Assembly (NCBI RefSeq): GCF_022682495.2 | Contig: NC_071387.1 | Location: 149,962,347-150,026,346 of the forward strand | Origin: Desmodus rotundus | Taxonomy: Eukaryota; Chordata; Mammalia; Chiroptera; Phyllostomidae | Length of the DNA stretch: 64,000 bases | Reading direction: 5' to 3' | In this document: positions 27,001-42,000 of the stretch, one piece after another | Layout: each line of letters starts with the position of its first letter | How positions within the stretch are numbered: position 1 is the first letter of the stretch | Made by a program: the position numbers and the translations under genes | The notes under the pieces: model-generated | The model's input: only the letters and a program-made list of their open reading frames with translations | Databases searched by the model: none | Told to the model about the DNA's origin: nothing

Positions 27001-30000
27001 CAAACAAAGACCCAAATTAGTGGGAGGAAATAACAAAGCTTAGAGCAGAAATCAATGAAATAGAGACTAAAAAGGCAATAGAAAATATCAATGAAACCAA
27101 GAGCTGTTTATTTGAAATAATAAACAAAATTGACAAATCATTAACTAGACTCACCAAGAAAAAAAAAGAAGACACATCAGAAATAAAAGACATGTTACAA
27201 CTGATATCACAGAAATGCAAAGGATCATAAGAGACTACTGTGAACAATTGTACGCTAACATATTGCACAAGCTAGAAGAAATGGATAAATTCTTAGAAAC
27301 ATAACTACCAAGATTGAATCAATAATCAAAAACCTCCCGACAAACAAAAGTCCACATACAGATGGTTTCACTGGTGAATTCTACCAAACATCCAAAGATG
27401 AATTTATACCAGTCTTCCTCATACTCTTTCAAAAAATATAAGACAGGAACTCTTTCAGACTCATTTTATGAGGCCAGCATTACCCTACTAAAACTAGACA
27501 AGCATGCCACAAGAGAAGAAAATTACAGGCCAATGTCCCTGATGAATATAGATGCAAGTCTTCAACAAAATATTAGCAAACCAAATTCAACAGTACAGTA
27601 AAAGGATCATACCTCACAATCAAGTGGGATTTATTCCAGGGATGCAAAATATTTTTTAGCATTTGCAAATTAATCAATATTATAAACTACATTAACAAAA
27701 TAAAGGATGAAAATCATATGATCATCTCAATAGGTACAAAAAAGATATTTGACAAAATTCAGCATTGATTTATAATAAAAACTCTCAATGGGGCATAGAG
27801 GGAACATTCCTCAACATAGTAAGGAAGTCCTAGCCAGCGCAATCAGGCAAGAAAAAGAAGTAAAAGGCATCTGAAGTGAAAAGGAAGAACTAAAACTGTC
27901 ACTATTTGAAGATGACATGATATTATATACAGAAAACCCTAAAGATGCCATTAAAAAAAACTGTTAGAACTAATAAAGGAATTTAGTAAGGATACAAAGT
28001 CAATGTACAACATTGCTGTATTTCTATACACTAATAATGAACTATCAGTTTAAATAAATCCTATTTAATTGTACCAAAAAGAATGAAATACCTAAGAAAT
28101 AAATTTAACCAAGGAGGGGGAATACCTGTATATCAATTAAAAATAAGTAAGTAAATAAATACACAAAATAAACATACAAAGAAAATATGACATGGTATAT
28201 GCAAAATGTCACAGATTGTGACTTACTTACATATATTTACTATAGCTATCTCTCTATTTCTATATTTACTATATATCTATGTATTTCTTCTTGTTATAAT
28301 TACATAAAAGAAATTTTTTGAGAAGGAAGTTTAAATATATGAAGAATCCAGAAGATAGGCTTAATATTCAAGGTTTAAAAAAACAGGTTGACAAGAAAAA
28401 TAAAGCAGGCAGGTTTTGAGAAGTTATCTAGAGCTAGACACTAGCTAAATATTTTGCTAGTCAACTACTTGATAGAGTTGCTTTGTCATCTATCAGTGGA
28501 GAAACAAAATTTTCTCCCCATCTGTGATCTTTCTCCCAAGTAGAAGGAAGGTACAGGCAGAAGTGCTGATGTTATCAGTGTCCTGGGAGAAGAGGCCACT
28601 TTCCTAACATCTGACATTTTGGAGCAGGGGTATTGTGAATTCCCCTAGGGATGGGTCAGGTCTAGAAAGGTCAGATTATGGAAAAGGAAAGTAGTAGTCA
28701 GTTGAATTTTAAAAGATAAGGTTTTTAGGGAGCGTCAGGTAATAAAACTCAGAATATATTAGAGAACTGATTAAGGAGAACTAAATTGGACCCACAGGAT
28801 TAGTCGACTGGTACTTAAGTAGGCATATAGTAAAAGGGCAGTCTTTTTTGATACTTAAAAACCTTGGAGTGTTTAATAATCACTCAGTTATGTTGGGGAT
28901 ATCTTATTTAAGAGTGAGAATATAGGCATAGCCATATTGGTGAATTTATTAATATTCTAATAATCAATACTAAGAAGTTCTTTCTAATGACTAATCTGAA
29001 TGACATTTAGTTTTCTCTTAATCTAATTTGTTAGTAACTCATTAAAGTCAGTCCTCACACATTAGGAAGAAGGAAAGCTACTTAAGGATGTTTCACTTCT
29101 ACTAAACAATAAAGATGATGCTGAAATATTTCCACAGCTGTTTGAGAGTTTTATATTTGACTATAAAGAAAAAACTTGTTTTAGGGATGTTTGGGGTTTG
29201 TTTTGTTTTTTTGCTTTTTAAGGAAGATAGGGTTCGGTTCCTTCCTCAGAGAACTCGAATAAGGAATTATGAGTGAAGTTTAATTTTGAATAGTCTTACA
29301 GTATTTCACATTTTCTGAGTCTGTAAAAAAATACAATTAAATAAACATTTAAATGATTAAGTCAAAGACCAAATGTCATAATGAAAACTTAAATTTTAAT
29401 TACTTTTAAAGCAGAATTTACTAGAATTTCTGATGGAAAAACAAATGAATGCATATTTGTGAATTATAAAAGTACATTCAAAGATAAAGATGAATATTAA
29501 AAGCTCCTAACAGTGAAAACCAGATAGTGTTGGATTCCTTCTAGTCTTTTTTTCATATTCATACATACCTTTAAAAAGTTGCATTCATGGTATATTTACT
29601 GCTTTTTATATCCTGATTTTTCTATTTAACCTATATCATGAAAATTTTCCCAAGTCATTACGTAATAAAAGTTATTTTTAAATACCTACCTAACAATTCA
29701 TTTTACAGGTGCACTTGCATTTCTTTAGCTGTTACCTATTACTTATATAGTGTCTATATTAACATTAATGGTATGATGAACGTTCTTGTGTATAAATCTT
29801 TACTCCCATTTCTAATTATTTCTTTAGGCTAGATTCCTAGATGTGGCATTACTAGGAGAAAAGTATGAATGCTTTTAAAATTAAATGATAACTGTCTCCC
29901 AGTTGCCCCTTCAACTGCCACCCCACCCTTAGGAAGCTGCTGCTGGTATTCCCACAGCTGTTTTAAGTGCCTGTCAGGAGGCGTTTGCTCTGACCAATTT

Positions 30001-33000
30001 GAATACATGTTTAAATTTCAAAATTAATCATTTTATAGTGTTTAAAAACTGACAGCATGTTTTGCTTGATAATATCTGGCATGGATAAAACATTACAATA
30101 TGTAGTATCACCAGATATTTTGCTGTCTTCATCTGAGAGTGCTAGGAGTGGTTTTGAGTTTTTAATTTCTTTATTTGTTTCTTCCAAAATAGTGGGGAGA
30201 AGTTTTTATTTTAGTAATGCATAGACTTTCTTTGAAATAATTACTCTATTTCTCTAACTTTTTACATATTTTTCTATTTTGTCATTCCATTTCTCTTTAC
30301 CATTGTTTATGGTCCTAATTTAGTGCTTTCAGGTTTCCACCCTCATAGTTAGATGCCTGTATTTCTTAAAAGAACATTACAAACTTCTCATGAAGCCTAG
30401 TGGTAGGGATATTGTTTTTATGGGGCAATGAAGTGAAGTTACTGGTAAGAGGAAAAATGTTTTGCTACCTGATATAGTTACATTGTTCTAGAGGAACCCT
30501 GGTGTGTGTGAATGTGCATTCTAGTAGAATTAAATAACTATCTAAAAGATAATCAAGCAAATGCTTTGCGATATGAATGATCCAAATACAGTAACTTAGC
30601 TGTCTAAATGCAAATCATTGCCCTTTCCTTGCCAACATATTTCTTTCTCTATTTGAAGACATGGGTTTGATGGCTTTACCAAGAGCTCAAGCATACTATT
30701 CTTAAAAGTGAATCTTTTTAGGTCCGTGTTTATTACAGTCATAGAGCAGTTGATCTAAGAGACTTGACAGGCCCTCTTACTTATATCAGATTGGCCAATT
30801 CTCTTAGAAATCAAAACTGCTATATTTTTTTTCCAGTACAGTTTACATTTTGTATTATTTTATATTTGTTTCAGGTGTACAGCATAGTGGTTAGATAATT
30901 GTATAACTTATGAAGTGACCCCCCCCCCCCGATAAGTTTCGTACCCACCTGGCACCATAAATAATTATTACAGCATTATTGACTGTATTACCTATGCTGT
31001 ACTTTACATCTCTCACCTATTTGTAATTACCAATTTATATTTCTCAATCCCTCACCTTTTTCACCCTGCCCCTCTCACCTCCCTCCCATCTGGCAACCCT
31101 CATTTGGTTCTCTGTATCTAGGAGTCTGTTTCTGTTTTGTTTGTTCGTTTATTTTGTTCTTTAGATTCCACATATAAGTGAAATCATACAGTATTTGTCT
31201 TTCTCTCTGACTTACTTAACTTAGTATAATACCTTCTTGGTACATCCATGTTGTTTCAAATGGTAAGATTTCATTCTTTTTTATGGCTGAGTAATATTTC
31301 GTTGTATATATGTACCGCAACTTTATTATCCACTTGTCCATTGATGGGCACTTGGGCTGCATCCATCTCTTGGCTATTTTAAATAACATTGCAGTGAACA
31401 TAGGGATGCGTATATCTTTTTGAATTAGTGTTTTGTATTTGTTTGGATGTATTCCTAGGTGAAATTGCAGGGTCATAAGGTAGTTCTATTTTTAAATTTT
31501 TGAGGAACCTCCACACTGTTTTCCACAGTGGCTGTACCAATTCACAATCTCATCAACAGTGCAGGAGGGTTCCCTTTTCTCCACATCCTTGCCAACATTT
31601 GTTGTTTACTTATTGATGATAGACATTCTGACAGGTGTGAAGTGATGCCTCATTGGGGTTTTAATTTGCATTGCTCTGATGATTTGTGACATTGAGCATC
31701 TTTTCATATGTCTGTTGGTAATCTGTATGCCTTCTTTGGAGAAGTGTCCATTCAGGTCCTCTGCCCAGTTTTAAATGGATTGTTTGGGTCTTTTGAGGTT
31801 TGGTTTGGTTTGGTTTGGCTTTGGTGTTGAGTTGTATGAGTTCTTTATAAATTTTGGATATTAACCCCTTATCAGGTGTATGATTGGCAAATATGTTCTC
31901 CCCTTCAATAGGTTGTCTTTTTGTTTTGTTGATGGTTCCCTTTCCTGTGCAAAAACTTTTTAGTGTAATATAGTGCTATTTGTTTATTTTTATTTGTTTC
32001 CCTTGCCTGAAGAAATCTATCACAAAAAAATACTACTAAGAGCAGTGTCAGAGAGTTTACTGCTGTGTTTTCTCTTAGGAGTTTTATGGTTTGGGGTCTT
32101 GCATTTAAGTTTTTACTACATTTTGAGTTTAGTTTTCTGTATAGTGTGAGAAAATGGTGTAGTTTATTTATTTTAAAAATATTGCTATCTATTGATTTGT
32201 CTATCTATCTATAGGGAGACAGAGGAATGAAGAGAAAGAGAGAGAAACATCGATTTGTTGTTCCATTATTTATGCATTAATTGGTTGCTTCTTGTATGTG
32301 CCCTGACCAGGGATCAACCTTGGCATATTGGGACGATGCTCTAACCAACTGAGCTACCCAGCCAGGGCCTAGTTTTATGTTTCTTCATGTGTCTTTCCAA
32401 TTTTCCCTAGACTATTTATTGAATAGACTCTTTACCCTGCTGTATATTCTTATTTTCTTTGCCATATATTGAGTACATAGGCATGGGTTTATTTCTGGGC
32501 TCTCTATGTGTTCCATAGATCTGTGTGTCTGTTCTTATGCTAGTACCATGCTGATTTGATTACTGTAGATAACCCTGTAGTATAGTTTCATATCAGGTAG
32601 CATAATACCTCCAACTTTGTTCTTTTTTCTCAAGATTACTGTGATTGTTAGGAATCTTTTGTGGTTCCATATGAATTTTAAAATTATTTGCTCTAGTTCT
32701 ATGAAAAATGCCATTGGTATTTTGATAGGGATTGCATTGAATCTATAGATTGCTTTGGGTAGTATGGACATTTTAATGATGTTAATTCTTTCTATCATGA
32801 ACATGGTATATGATTCCATTTATTTGTATTTTCTTCAGTGTGTCATAATTTTTTTAGTAGATCTTTTACTTCCTTGGTTAAATTTATTTCTAAGTATTTT
32901 TAATGCAATTTTAAATGGGATTGTTTTCTTTGCTTTCTGATAGTTCATTATTGGTGTATAAAAATGCAACTAATTTCTGAATATTAATTTTGTATCCTGC

Positions 33001-36000
33001 AACTTCACTGAATTCATTTATCAGTTCTAGTAGTTTTTTGGTTGACTCTTTAGGGTTCTCTCTATATAATGTCATGTCATTTGCAAATAATGACATTTCT
33101 ACTTTTTCCTTTCCAATTTGGATGAGTTTTATTTCTTTTTCTTATCTGATTGCTGTGACTAGGACTTCCAATGGTATGTTGAATAAAAGTGGTGGAAGAG
33201 GACTTGTCTTGTTCTTAATCTTAAGAACACTTTTAGTTATTCCCTATTGAGTATGATGTTAGCTGTGGGTTTATAATATATGTTCTTTATTATGTTGAGA
33301 TACGTTTCCTCTATTCCCACTTTGCTGAGAGTTTTTATCAGAAATGGAGATTGGGTTTTATCAAGTGCTTTTCTGTACCTATTGATATGATCATATGATT
33401 TTTATCCATCATTTTGTTTATGTGGTATATTGTGTTAATTGATTTAAGGTTATTGAACCATACTTGTATCCCAGGAGTAAATCCCAGTTGTGGTATATGG
33501 TCTTTTTAATGTATTTCTGAATTCAATTTGCTAATATTTTGTTGAGGATTTTTGCTTTTAGGTTCATCAGGGATGGCCTAAAATTATAGGATGACCTATA
33601 ATTTTCTTTTTTTGTAATGTCTTTGTCTGGTTTTGAAATCAGAGTAATGCTGGCCTTGCAAAATGAGCTTGGGAGCTTTCTCTCCTCTTGAATTTTTAAG
33701 AATAGTTTGAGAAGGATTTGTGTTAATTCTTCTTTGAATGTTTGGTAAAATTCACCTGTGAAACCATCTGGTCCAGGACTCTTATTTGTTAGAAGTTTTC
33801 TAATTACTGATTTTTTGTTGGTAGTAATCTGTCTGTTTAGACTCTCTTTTTCTTGATTCAGTTTTGGAATATTGTTTCCAGGAATTTATCCATTATTTCC
33901 AGATTGTCCAATTTGTTGGTATATAATTATTTGTAGTATTTTTTTATAATACTTTGTTATTTCTGAGGTGTCAGTTGTCACTTCTCCTCTTTCATTTCTG
34001 ATTTTATTTATTCGGTTCCTCTCTCTTTTTTTCTTGATAAGTCTGGTTAAAGTTTTAGCAATCTTGTATATCTTTTCAAAGAACCCAGCCATTGTTTCAT
34101 TGACCGTTTGTGTTTTTTTAGACTATTTCCACTCTGATATTTATTATTTCCATCTTTCTACTCACTTTGGGCTTTGTTTGTTGTCCTTTTTCTAGTTCCT
34201 TCAGGTGTAAGGTTAAATTGTTTATTTGAGATTTTTCTTGTTTCTTGAGGTAGACCTGTATTGCTATGAATTTCCCTGTTGTGACTGCTTTTGTTGTGTT
34301 CCACAGACTTGGGATCATTATGTTTTCATTTTAATTTTTCTTAAGATATCATGTAACTTATTCCTTGATTTTGTTGTTTAGGAGTATATTTTTCAGTTTT
34401 CTTCTTGTAATTGATTTTTAGTTTTATACCATTGTGAGCAGAGAAGATGCTTGGTATGATTTCAGTCTTCTTAAAGTTTTTGAGACTTATTTTGTGGTCT
34501 AAAAGTGGCCTGAAGTTCCATGTGTACTTCAAAAGGATGTATATTTTGCTGCTTTGGGGTGAAATACTCTAACTATATCAATTAAATCAGTCTGGTCTAA
34601 TTTGTCATTTAAGACCACTGTTTCTTTATTGATCTTTGGTTTGGAAGATCTATCCATTGATGTTAATGGGGTATTAAATTCCCCTCCTATGACTATTACT
34701 GTCAATACCTCCCTTCATATCCATCAATATTTGCTCCTATGTTGGGCACGTAAATGTTTACAAGGGTTACATCTTCTTGTTGTATTGATCCCTCTATCAT
34801 TATGTAATGTCCTTTTTCTCTTATTTTTGTTCTGAAGTCTATTTTGTCTTAAATAAGTATTGCTACCTCAGCTTTTGTTTTTTCAGTTTTATTCCTTTAA
34901 TTTCAATCTGTGTGTCTTTTAATTTGATGTGGATCTTTTGTAGACAGCATATTAATTGGTCTTGTTTTCTTATCCATTCAGCTAACCTATGTCTTTTTAC
35001 TGAAGTGTTTAACCACTTCAGTAAAAAGAAATCACATGATCATACCAATAGGTGCAGAAAAGCATTTGATAAAATCCAATCCCCATTTCTGATAAAAACT
35101 CTCAGCAAAGTGGGAATAGAGGAAACGTACCTCAACATATATTATAAACCCGCAGCTAATATCATACTCAATGGGGAATAACTAAAAGTGTTCTTAAGAT
35201 GAAGAACAAGACAAGGTTATCCTCTTCCACCACTTTTATTCAAAGTGTTTATTGTTATATATGTAGTTACTGCCATTTTATTCATATTTATGTTACTTTA
35301 TTTCTCTTCTTTTTCTTAAAGAAGTCCCTTTAACTTTCTTGTAATACTGGTTTGGTGATGATGAACTCCTTTAACTTTTTCTTGTCTGGGAGTCAGTTTC
35401 TAATTCAGCTCTCCGTGCACTGTGCCTTTATACATATAAAGTCAGAAATAGTTTTACCTCCTTCATAGTCTTGAAGGAAATTAGCAAGTGAAAACTGAAA
35501 AGAAATAAATTTTATGAAATGGACCTTATCTCAGGAATATATTTTCCGGATAGATGTTTGGAAATAGATTTACTAAAATTAAAATACTATATAGGCTTGA
35601 CATGAGAAAAGAAACAAACTTTAAAATATTGTTTGCATTTATGAATATGGAATGCTTTAGTCACAAAGTTGTGTTTCCCATGAGAACCTTTAATTCTATT
35701 TTCTTTGTTTCTTTGTTGTGCTGCTGCTAGTGTGTGGGACTCTCTGGGGCTCTAAAGGCGCACTTTCTTTTTATGGATAGGACACATGGGAAGCATGCTT
35801 GCTGCCCTGCTCGAAGTAGCAGCAGGTATCTGTAATTTTTCAGCCTTTCATAAACACCTGTTATGACTTACTCATTTTTGTATCTTTTGTCTCTAAGTTT
35901 AGAACAATTAGAAATATTGCTAGTCTTTGGTTTGTTTGTTTTCCCACATAACTTCTTCTGGCTTCTATTTAAGCTAACATTTAAGTTTTGACCTTGAAGG

Positions 36001-39000
36001 TTTCTAACCCCTTACTTTTGTAAATACCAAGGGCTCAGAATAAGCATTGTCAACTTTTGATTATCCACAGGGCACTTATTACCAGTCCTTTACCATTTGA
36101 AAATTACTTTAAAAGTCAGACACATCATTATGTTAAGGAAGGCATGTGTGTGCTTGAATCAAACAGGCCAAAATCATAGTGTGAGCTCCCCAATATTGTC
36201 TTTCCATCATCAGAGCAAATATTTCTGGACACATACTATGTGTCAGATATTTTGCCAAGTACCTTAGATGGGTTATCTTTTTAAAAATCTATTCTCTTAT
36301 TATGGAGTTATAGTTGACATGTAACATTATCTTAGTTTCAGGTGTACAACATAATGATTTGATATTTGTATATATTGCAAATGATCAGTACAGTAATTCT
36401 AGTTAATAGTTAACATCCATCACCATACAGGATTAGTTCTGATCCAATCAGAGAATGGCAGTGAGATGAGTTACCTTTTAAACTTCACAGCAGCCAAAGG
36501 GATAATATCATTGACCACCTTGTCCCGATGAGGGCACGGGATTAAAGAGGCTAAGTTACTTGGCCAAGGTAGCACAGATAACAGGTTTTGGAGCCAAACT
36601 TGGGAAACTGGGAAGTCTGCTCCAGAGCTCATGGTCTGGCACACTGGGTGCATAGTCTCTTTGCACTGCTTTCTTTTCATCTCTGTACAAAAGTGTTCTT
36701 ACTTACTTCTTCTCAAAACATTGAGAGGACCCAACTTTGAATTGGAAGTACAAAGGGATCCAAAAATAAACATTTTAAAAAGCAAAGAGAATAAGGCAGC
36801 AAAACACCATTTCCTAACTTTGGTATCCTTCAAGTATTTGGCACTAGTCAGCATTAAAAAGGCACAAAAGAGTTCATATTTTGTAGACAGTCTTTCGTGT
36901 TTGTCATTTAAGATGTGACTAAAATTTAATTAATAAAAATTACATCCCCTGAATATTGTACATCTTGTTGCTATTTCTTTTTCCTTAGTGCAAAGCCTTG
37001 GTTTTGCATCTTTGGTCCCCTGAGCCTGGGGGTTTTGCGATGTTACTGTAGTGGCTGCCTTAGCAGTCCCAGTCACTTGCCCTCCCTTTCCTCATCCAGG
37101 GCAGCTCTGACTTTATTTGTAATATGTAGTGGGTGTCCCCATAAGATTTTTAAAGAAATATTATTCTGTAGGTTTAAAGAAAGTGTGAATATTATTGATG
37201 TTGAAAAATGGAGAATTAAGATTTAAATATACTTCCAAATCTATATAGAAATAGGCTTCAGACTTAATATTATTTTTAAAAAAACATGCTTATAGATTTT
37301 AGAGAGAAGGGAAGGAACGGAAAGAGAGGGAGAGAGAAAAATCCACGTGAGAAAGAAACATCAATTGGTTGCCTGTAGCATGCAACCCCGACTGGGGAAC
37401 AAACTCCCAATCCAGGCATGTGCCCTGACTGGGAATCAAACCCACAGCCTTTCATTTTACAGGACAACACTGACCAACTGAGCAACACTGGCCTGGGCAA
37501 CTTCATATAATTTGGTTTTTTTTTTTAAATTTATGTTATTGAATTTACACGTTTTTGTGGTAATATTGATTGGGTTGGGGTGGAACCATGTGTTTTGCAA
37601 AATCTAGGACCTGGGTCACTTTTAGCAGCTCAATCTTGAGAATTCACATCTGTCAGGTACCGGCCTCTCCCCTACACGTACAGAACTGTTGCTGACTGCC
37701 ATGTGTCAATTTTATTCCCACCCATGTTTCTCCAGCGGTTCCTTCTGGCATAACAGAAGAAGAGCTTTCCTCAAGACTCCAATAGAGCAAGAAAAAGAGG
37801 AGATCGGCAATGAGTTTGGAAATTGACATACATATTTAATTTTTTTATTGTAGAATTCAGGTTGGGGCTTGGTTTCCAAGAAACAAATCATTTTTAAAAC
37901 AAAATTCTGCTTCCTACTTGACCAGAAGAATTACTAAATTGAGAATTACTTAGTGTGGTCTCCCTAAATCCTTTAAAATACAAAGTGGTTTTAAAGACAC
38001 TGTATCATATTTTCAGATAGAATTTGGTGAGGCCAGAGTATTCTGTGAGTGTTTAATAAAGATACTTAAAAAAGATAAGTAAAACTTATAAATTTAAGCT
38101 CCACAAACCCAGGAAGCCACTTGGCCTAGGTTTGAGGGCTAAACATAGCACAAAAGAGGTCAGAAACTTTCTCCTCCTGATGTTTGTACAACACAGCAGG
38201 CTACTCTGTGGGATTTTTTTTTCCTCCTTTAATTTTCTCATTTATTTTTGCCTGCTCTGGTTTTCCAGACTCTTAAGTGATCTATTTCAGCTACATCTCT
38301 AATTTTTTAGTATCTTTAGCATAAGGCTTCTTCTGAGTTAACTTAATCTAGTTCCAAGTTTCTTCAGATGAGTCCAATAAATATTAAGTATTTATTGTGG
38401 TCCAAATATATGTGAAAGTAAGACCATGGTCGTTGCCCCCAAAGAACTTGCAGTGTGGTGGGGAGAATGACACATAAGCAGATACTTAGGATGGTACCTA
38501 GTGAAGGTCGCAGTAGAGATAGACCTAAGAGTTTGTGCGGACCCTGACAAGGGACTTCTAAACCCAACTCTCTGGGGAAGGGAAGGCTCCCTGAGGGAAG
38601 GGCTTTTGAGCTGAGTCTTAAGTAAAGGATAAGTGAGCACAAGCCAAGACAAGAAACGGGGACATCAAATACAAGTGGAGAGGGAGGCCCAGGCCCTTCT
38701 ATTGGGAAGGAACCTCATGTGTCCTAATAAGGAGCTGAGACTGTGTGATAGATATGTGGTAGAGAGCCATGAAGTAATAAATTATTCTTGGGCCTGACGT
38801 GGTCAGACTGGCATTTTATGAGACTAGTTTTGTCAGCTAAATGATTAGAGGATGGGATCAAGAACAGGCAAAAGTGCAGGTGGAAAGACAAGTTATCCAA
38901 GCAAAAGGTGTTGAGCCAAAGCAGAGGAAGGAAGTAAGAACATACATTTGAGAGGTAATTTAGGAAGTAAAAGCAACAGGAACTGTGGTTATCTGGATGT

Positions 39001-42000
39001 TGAGGGGTGTTCAGTGGTGTGAGAGAAGAATCAATGTTGACTCCCCAGGATGCCAATAACCTCAGTAACTGGATGAATGGCAGTTTATTAACTGGGAGAT
39101 CGATGGTGTGGGAGGGTGGGGAGGGAGAGCAGATTTAGGGATAAGATGAGAACTTTTCCGTGTAAGCATTTATTCTAAGGAATATACTTAAATTTTAGAA
39201 GGGACTGAAAAATAAAAAGTTTTATGATATGAGTTTCAGAACTCAGTGGGAGGTTTTAGTTTTTGCCGTTAAAGACTTGTGGATTAGCTCAGCCATGAAG
39301 TTGGAACAGACTTCTTAATTTCCCTCAGTGGCTCTCACTTGTCTTCTAAAAGCTACTTTGACATTGAGACCAGTTTTGCACTCATTTTCAGACACAGATT
39401 TTTGTACTCTCTCATGCTTCATAGTCTGTACACCTTTCCTCTGGTACAGTATCTCTAGTATTTGCTATTTGCATCTTTCCCGTAGCAATCACTCCCACCG
39501 CCACCCCCCTTTTTTGTTCCTGGAAATACCCAGCTACCAACCAAAAAACCCAGCCACCTGGTCTTTTCTAAATAATTTTTAGCCATGATGCTACAAAATG
39601 AGTCATAACAAAACATGCTTTGAAGCCCCCTTTCAGATGGTGAAACCAGCATGGGTCATTTGTGTGTTAGTGCATTTAGCTAGTATGGATTCAGTTGCAG
39701 TAAGCTACTCATTATCACATTCAAGATACTATATGCACATATATGGATACATATGTGTGTATATGTGTACACACATGCACACAACTCCAGTCTTTTAAGG
39801 GAAAAATACCTTAGTGTCATCCTTGATTTCTCTTTCTTTCATTCACCACGTTCAATATATCTAGGAATCTTGCTACCTCTATGTGCAAAATGTATCCCAA
39901 GTCCCACCACTTGTCCCCATCTCCTGGTCCGAGCCATCATTTCACTACTGGGTTTCTGCATATATGTGCAGGGATCTTTGTTAGTTTTATTTATTAATGT
40001 GTCACAGAAGCTAGAACAGTGCCTGACATAGTAGGCGCTCAGTTAATATTTATAATGAATATATAATAAATGAATTAAATGAACAAGTCAATCAATGTCG
40101 TCTTGCTAGACACATTTAGAAGGCTGATTTCATGTTAAGGGAACTAAAAATTACTTGGGGCAGTTTGTTTTGTTTCAGTTATATAGTAACTTGGGTGTAT
40201 TTGACTTTCAAAAATTAGCGCTTTATTTCCATAGATGTTATTGCTTATTCATAACCAATTAAAATTAGTTTTGAAATGTTGGTGTTAGTAGTTTCCCCAA
40301 AATGGTCATAACTTTAAAAGGATACAGTTTTTAAAAATGCAATTCTTAAATGATTTTTCAAATAAGACCATATCCCGCAGAAGTAACAGAAGCAAGAAAG
40401 TTCAGTATTGTCCTGCTCTACCCTTTCCTCAAGAACTTTTTGACAAATTCTAATAACGGGATCTAAGGAAGTTATATGAAAAATAATAGGGAAAGATATT
40501 CTACTGTACTTTTTCCATTAATATATATCTTGCTAAAGGGGAAGAATGCAGGGAAATAAATGAACTTACTTTCTCCTGAATTTTTTTTGATAACTGCCAG
40601 TACTTAACTGCTAGAAAATTTAGCATTTTGCATTACTTGTCTCAATAAAGTATCATGTGGCAGTTTCAGATGTTTTCAGTATCTATGAGACCCTCTATAC
40701 CCTGTCATTCCCTGTCAGTGGGCATGTTGAGTTCTTATTGATTTCTCTATTACTACTTAACTTTTCCTATTGCCAGTGAAAGATGCCCCCCCTTCCCTAC
40801 TCTCCTACACCCACTCTGGCATTGGTTTCCACATCTGGGCTGATCTGAGAGGCTTTTTTTTTCCTTCCCTAAACCCATAATGTTAGGCCTTAAGTTATAA
40901 CTGCAGCTCTAGTTTGAAAAATAGGACTTGTGGCTTTCAGGTTGAGGTTTCTATTTTCTGTTCTGATTCTAGATTTTTTATGCTGCCCCTAACCTCTGAA
41001 ACCTGAACAGTACATGCAAATACATTTCTCCAGCTGAACTGAATTCTCTAGATTGTTAGGAAATGATAGAATCATTAAGAGCCCAGAAAGGATTTGAGAA
41101 CACAGAATTCTAATGTTACCTGTTGTCCAACCTTTTGGCATCTCTGGGACACACTGGAGGAAGGAGAGTTGACTTGGGCAACACATTAAATACATTGCAA
41201 CATGTAATCACAAAAAAATATCATACTGTTTTAAATAAATTTGCCATTTTGTGTTGGGTCACATTCACAGCCATCCTGGGCTGCATGAGGCCCAAGGGCT
41301 GCAGGTTGGACACCCCTGGAAATATTTGTAGCAATCTTTATCTGTATCCAAGATAATATATATAGTGTATATATATTAAAATAATAGATATATTAGTCAA
41401 ATAATATTAAGAGCCAAGCTGGCCTCCTAAGATACCAGAGGAGGTGGGTTCTGAGGTCATACAAAAATTGGGAAACTATTTAATATCAAAGGACCTACAG
41501 TAAAGAAACAAAACCTACAGTTGTTTGTTTAACCAGGCATTTACCACACTTATTTGAAAATAAAACCCCTTTTTCATGTAAGAAAACTTTTCAACATGGT
41601 TTGAAAGTATTGGTGGAAAGAAAATTGATACTTCAGTTCTAGTCCTGGCTCAGGCATTAATCAACATTTTCATTCATTCAACAAAGGAGTATGGAGTGGC
41701 TACTTTTTGCTACACACTTTTCCAGGTGTTGGTGATATATACAGGGAACAAACCAGCCAAAAGCCTCTGTCTTTCCAAGGATTATATTATAGTCAGGGGA
41801 GAAAGACAATAACAAAATCTGTGGGTAGTACAGGTACTGAGTGCTTTAGATGAACATGGACCAGGGTCAGGGGGTCGAGAGTACAGGAGTTGCGAATTTA
41901 AATAGAGTCAGAACCTTGAGCAAGTCACGGGGACTCACTCTGTTCCTTTTCTAAAAAACGAAGAAACTCAGCTAGATCATCTCAAAGACCCTGTCAGCAG

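Noticed and set aside
26535..27601. Open frames in the 26-28 kb region as host genes
   Set aside because: They are pieces of LINE-1 ORF2 (endonuclease and reverse transcriptase) interrupted by stops and frame changes.
35014..35255. Classic twin-priming inversion of LINE-1
   Set aside because: The inverted piece is copied from within the body of the element and antisense LINE-1 continues after it. Twin-priming would give an inverted piece from upstream of the junction with nothing beyond it.
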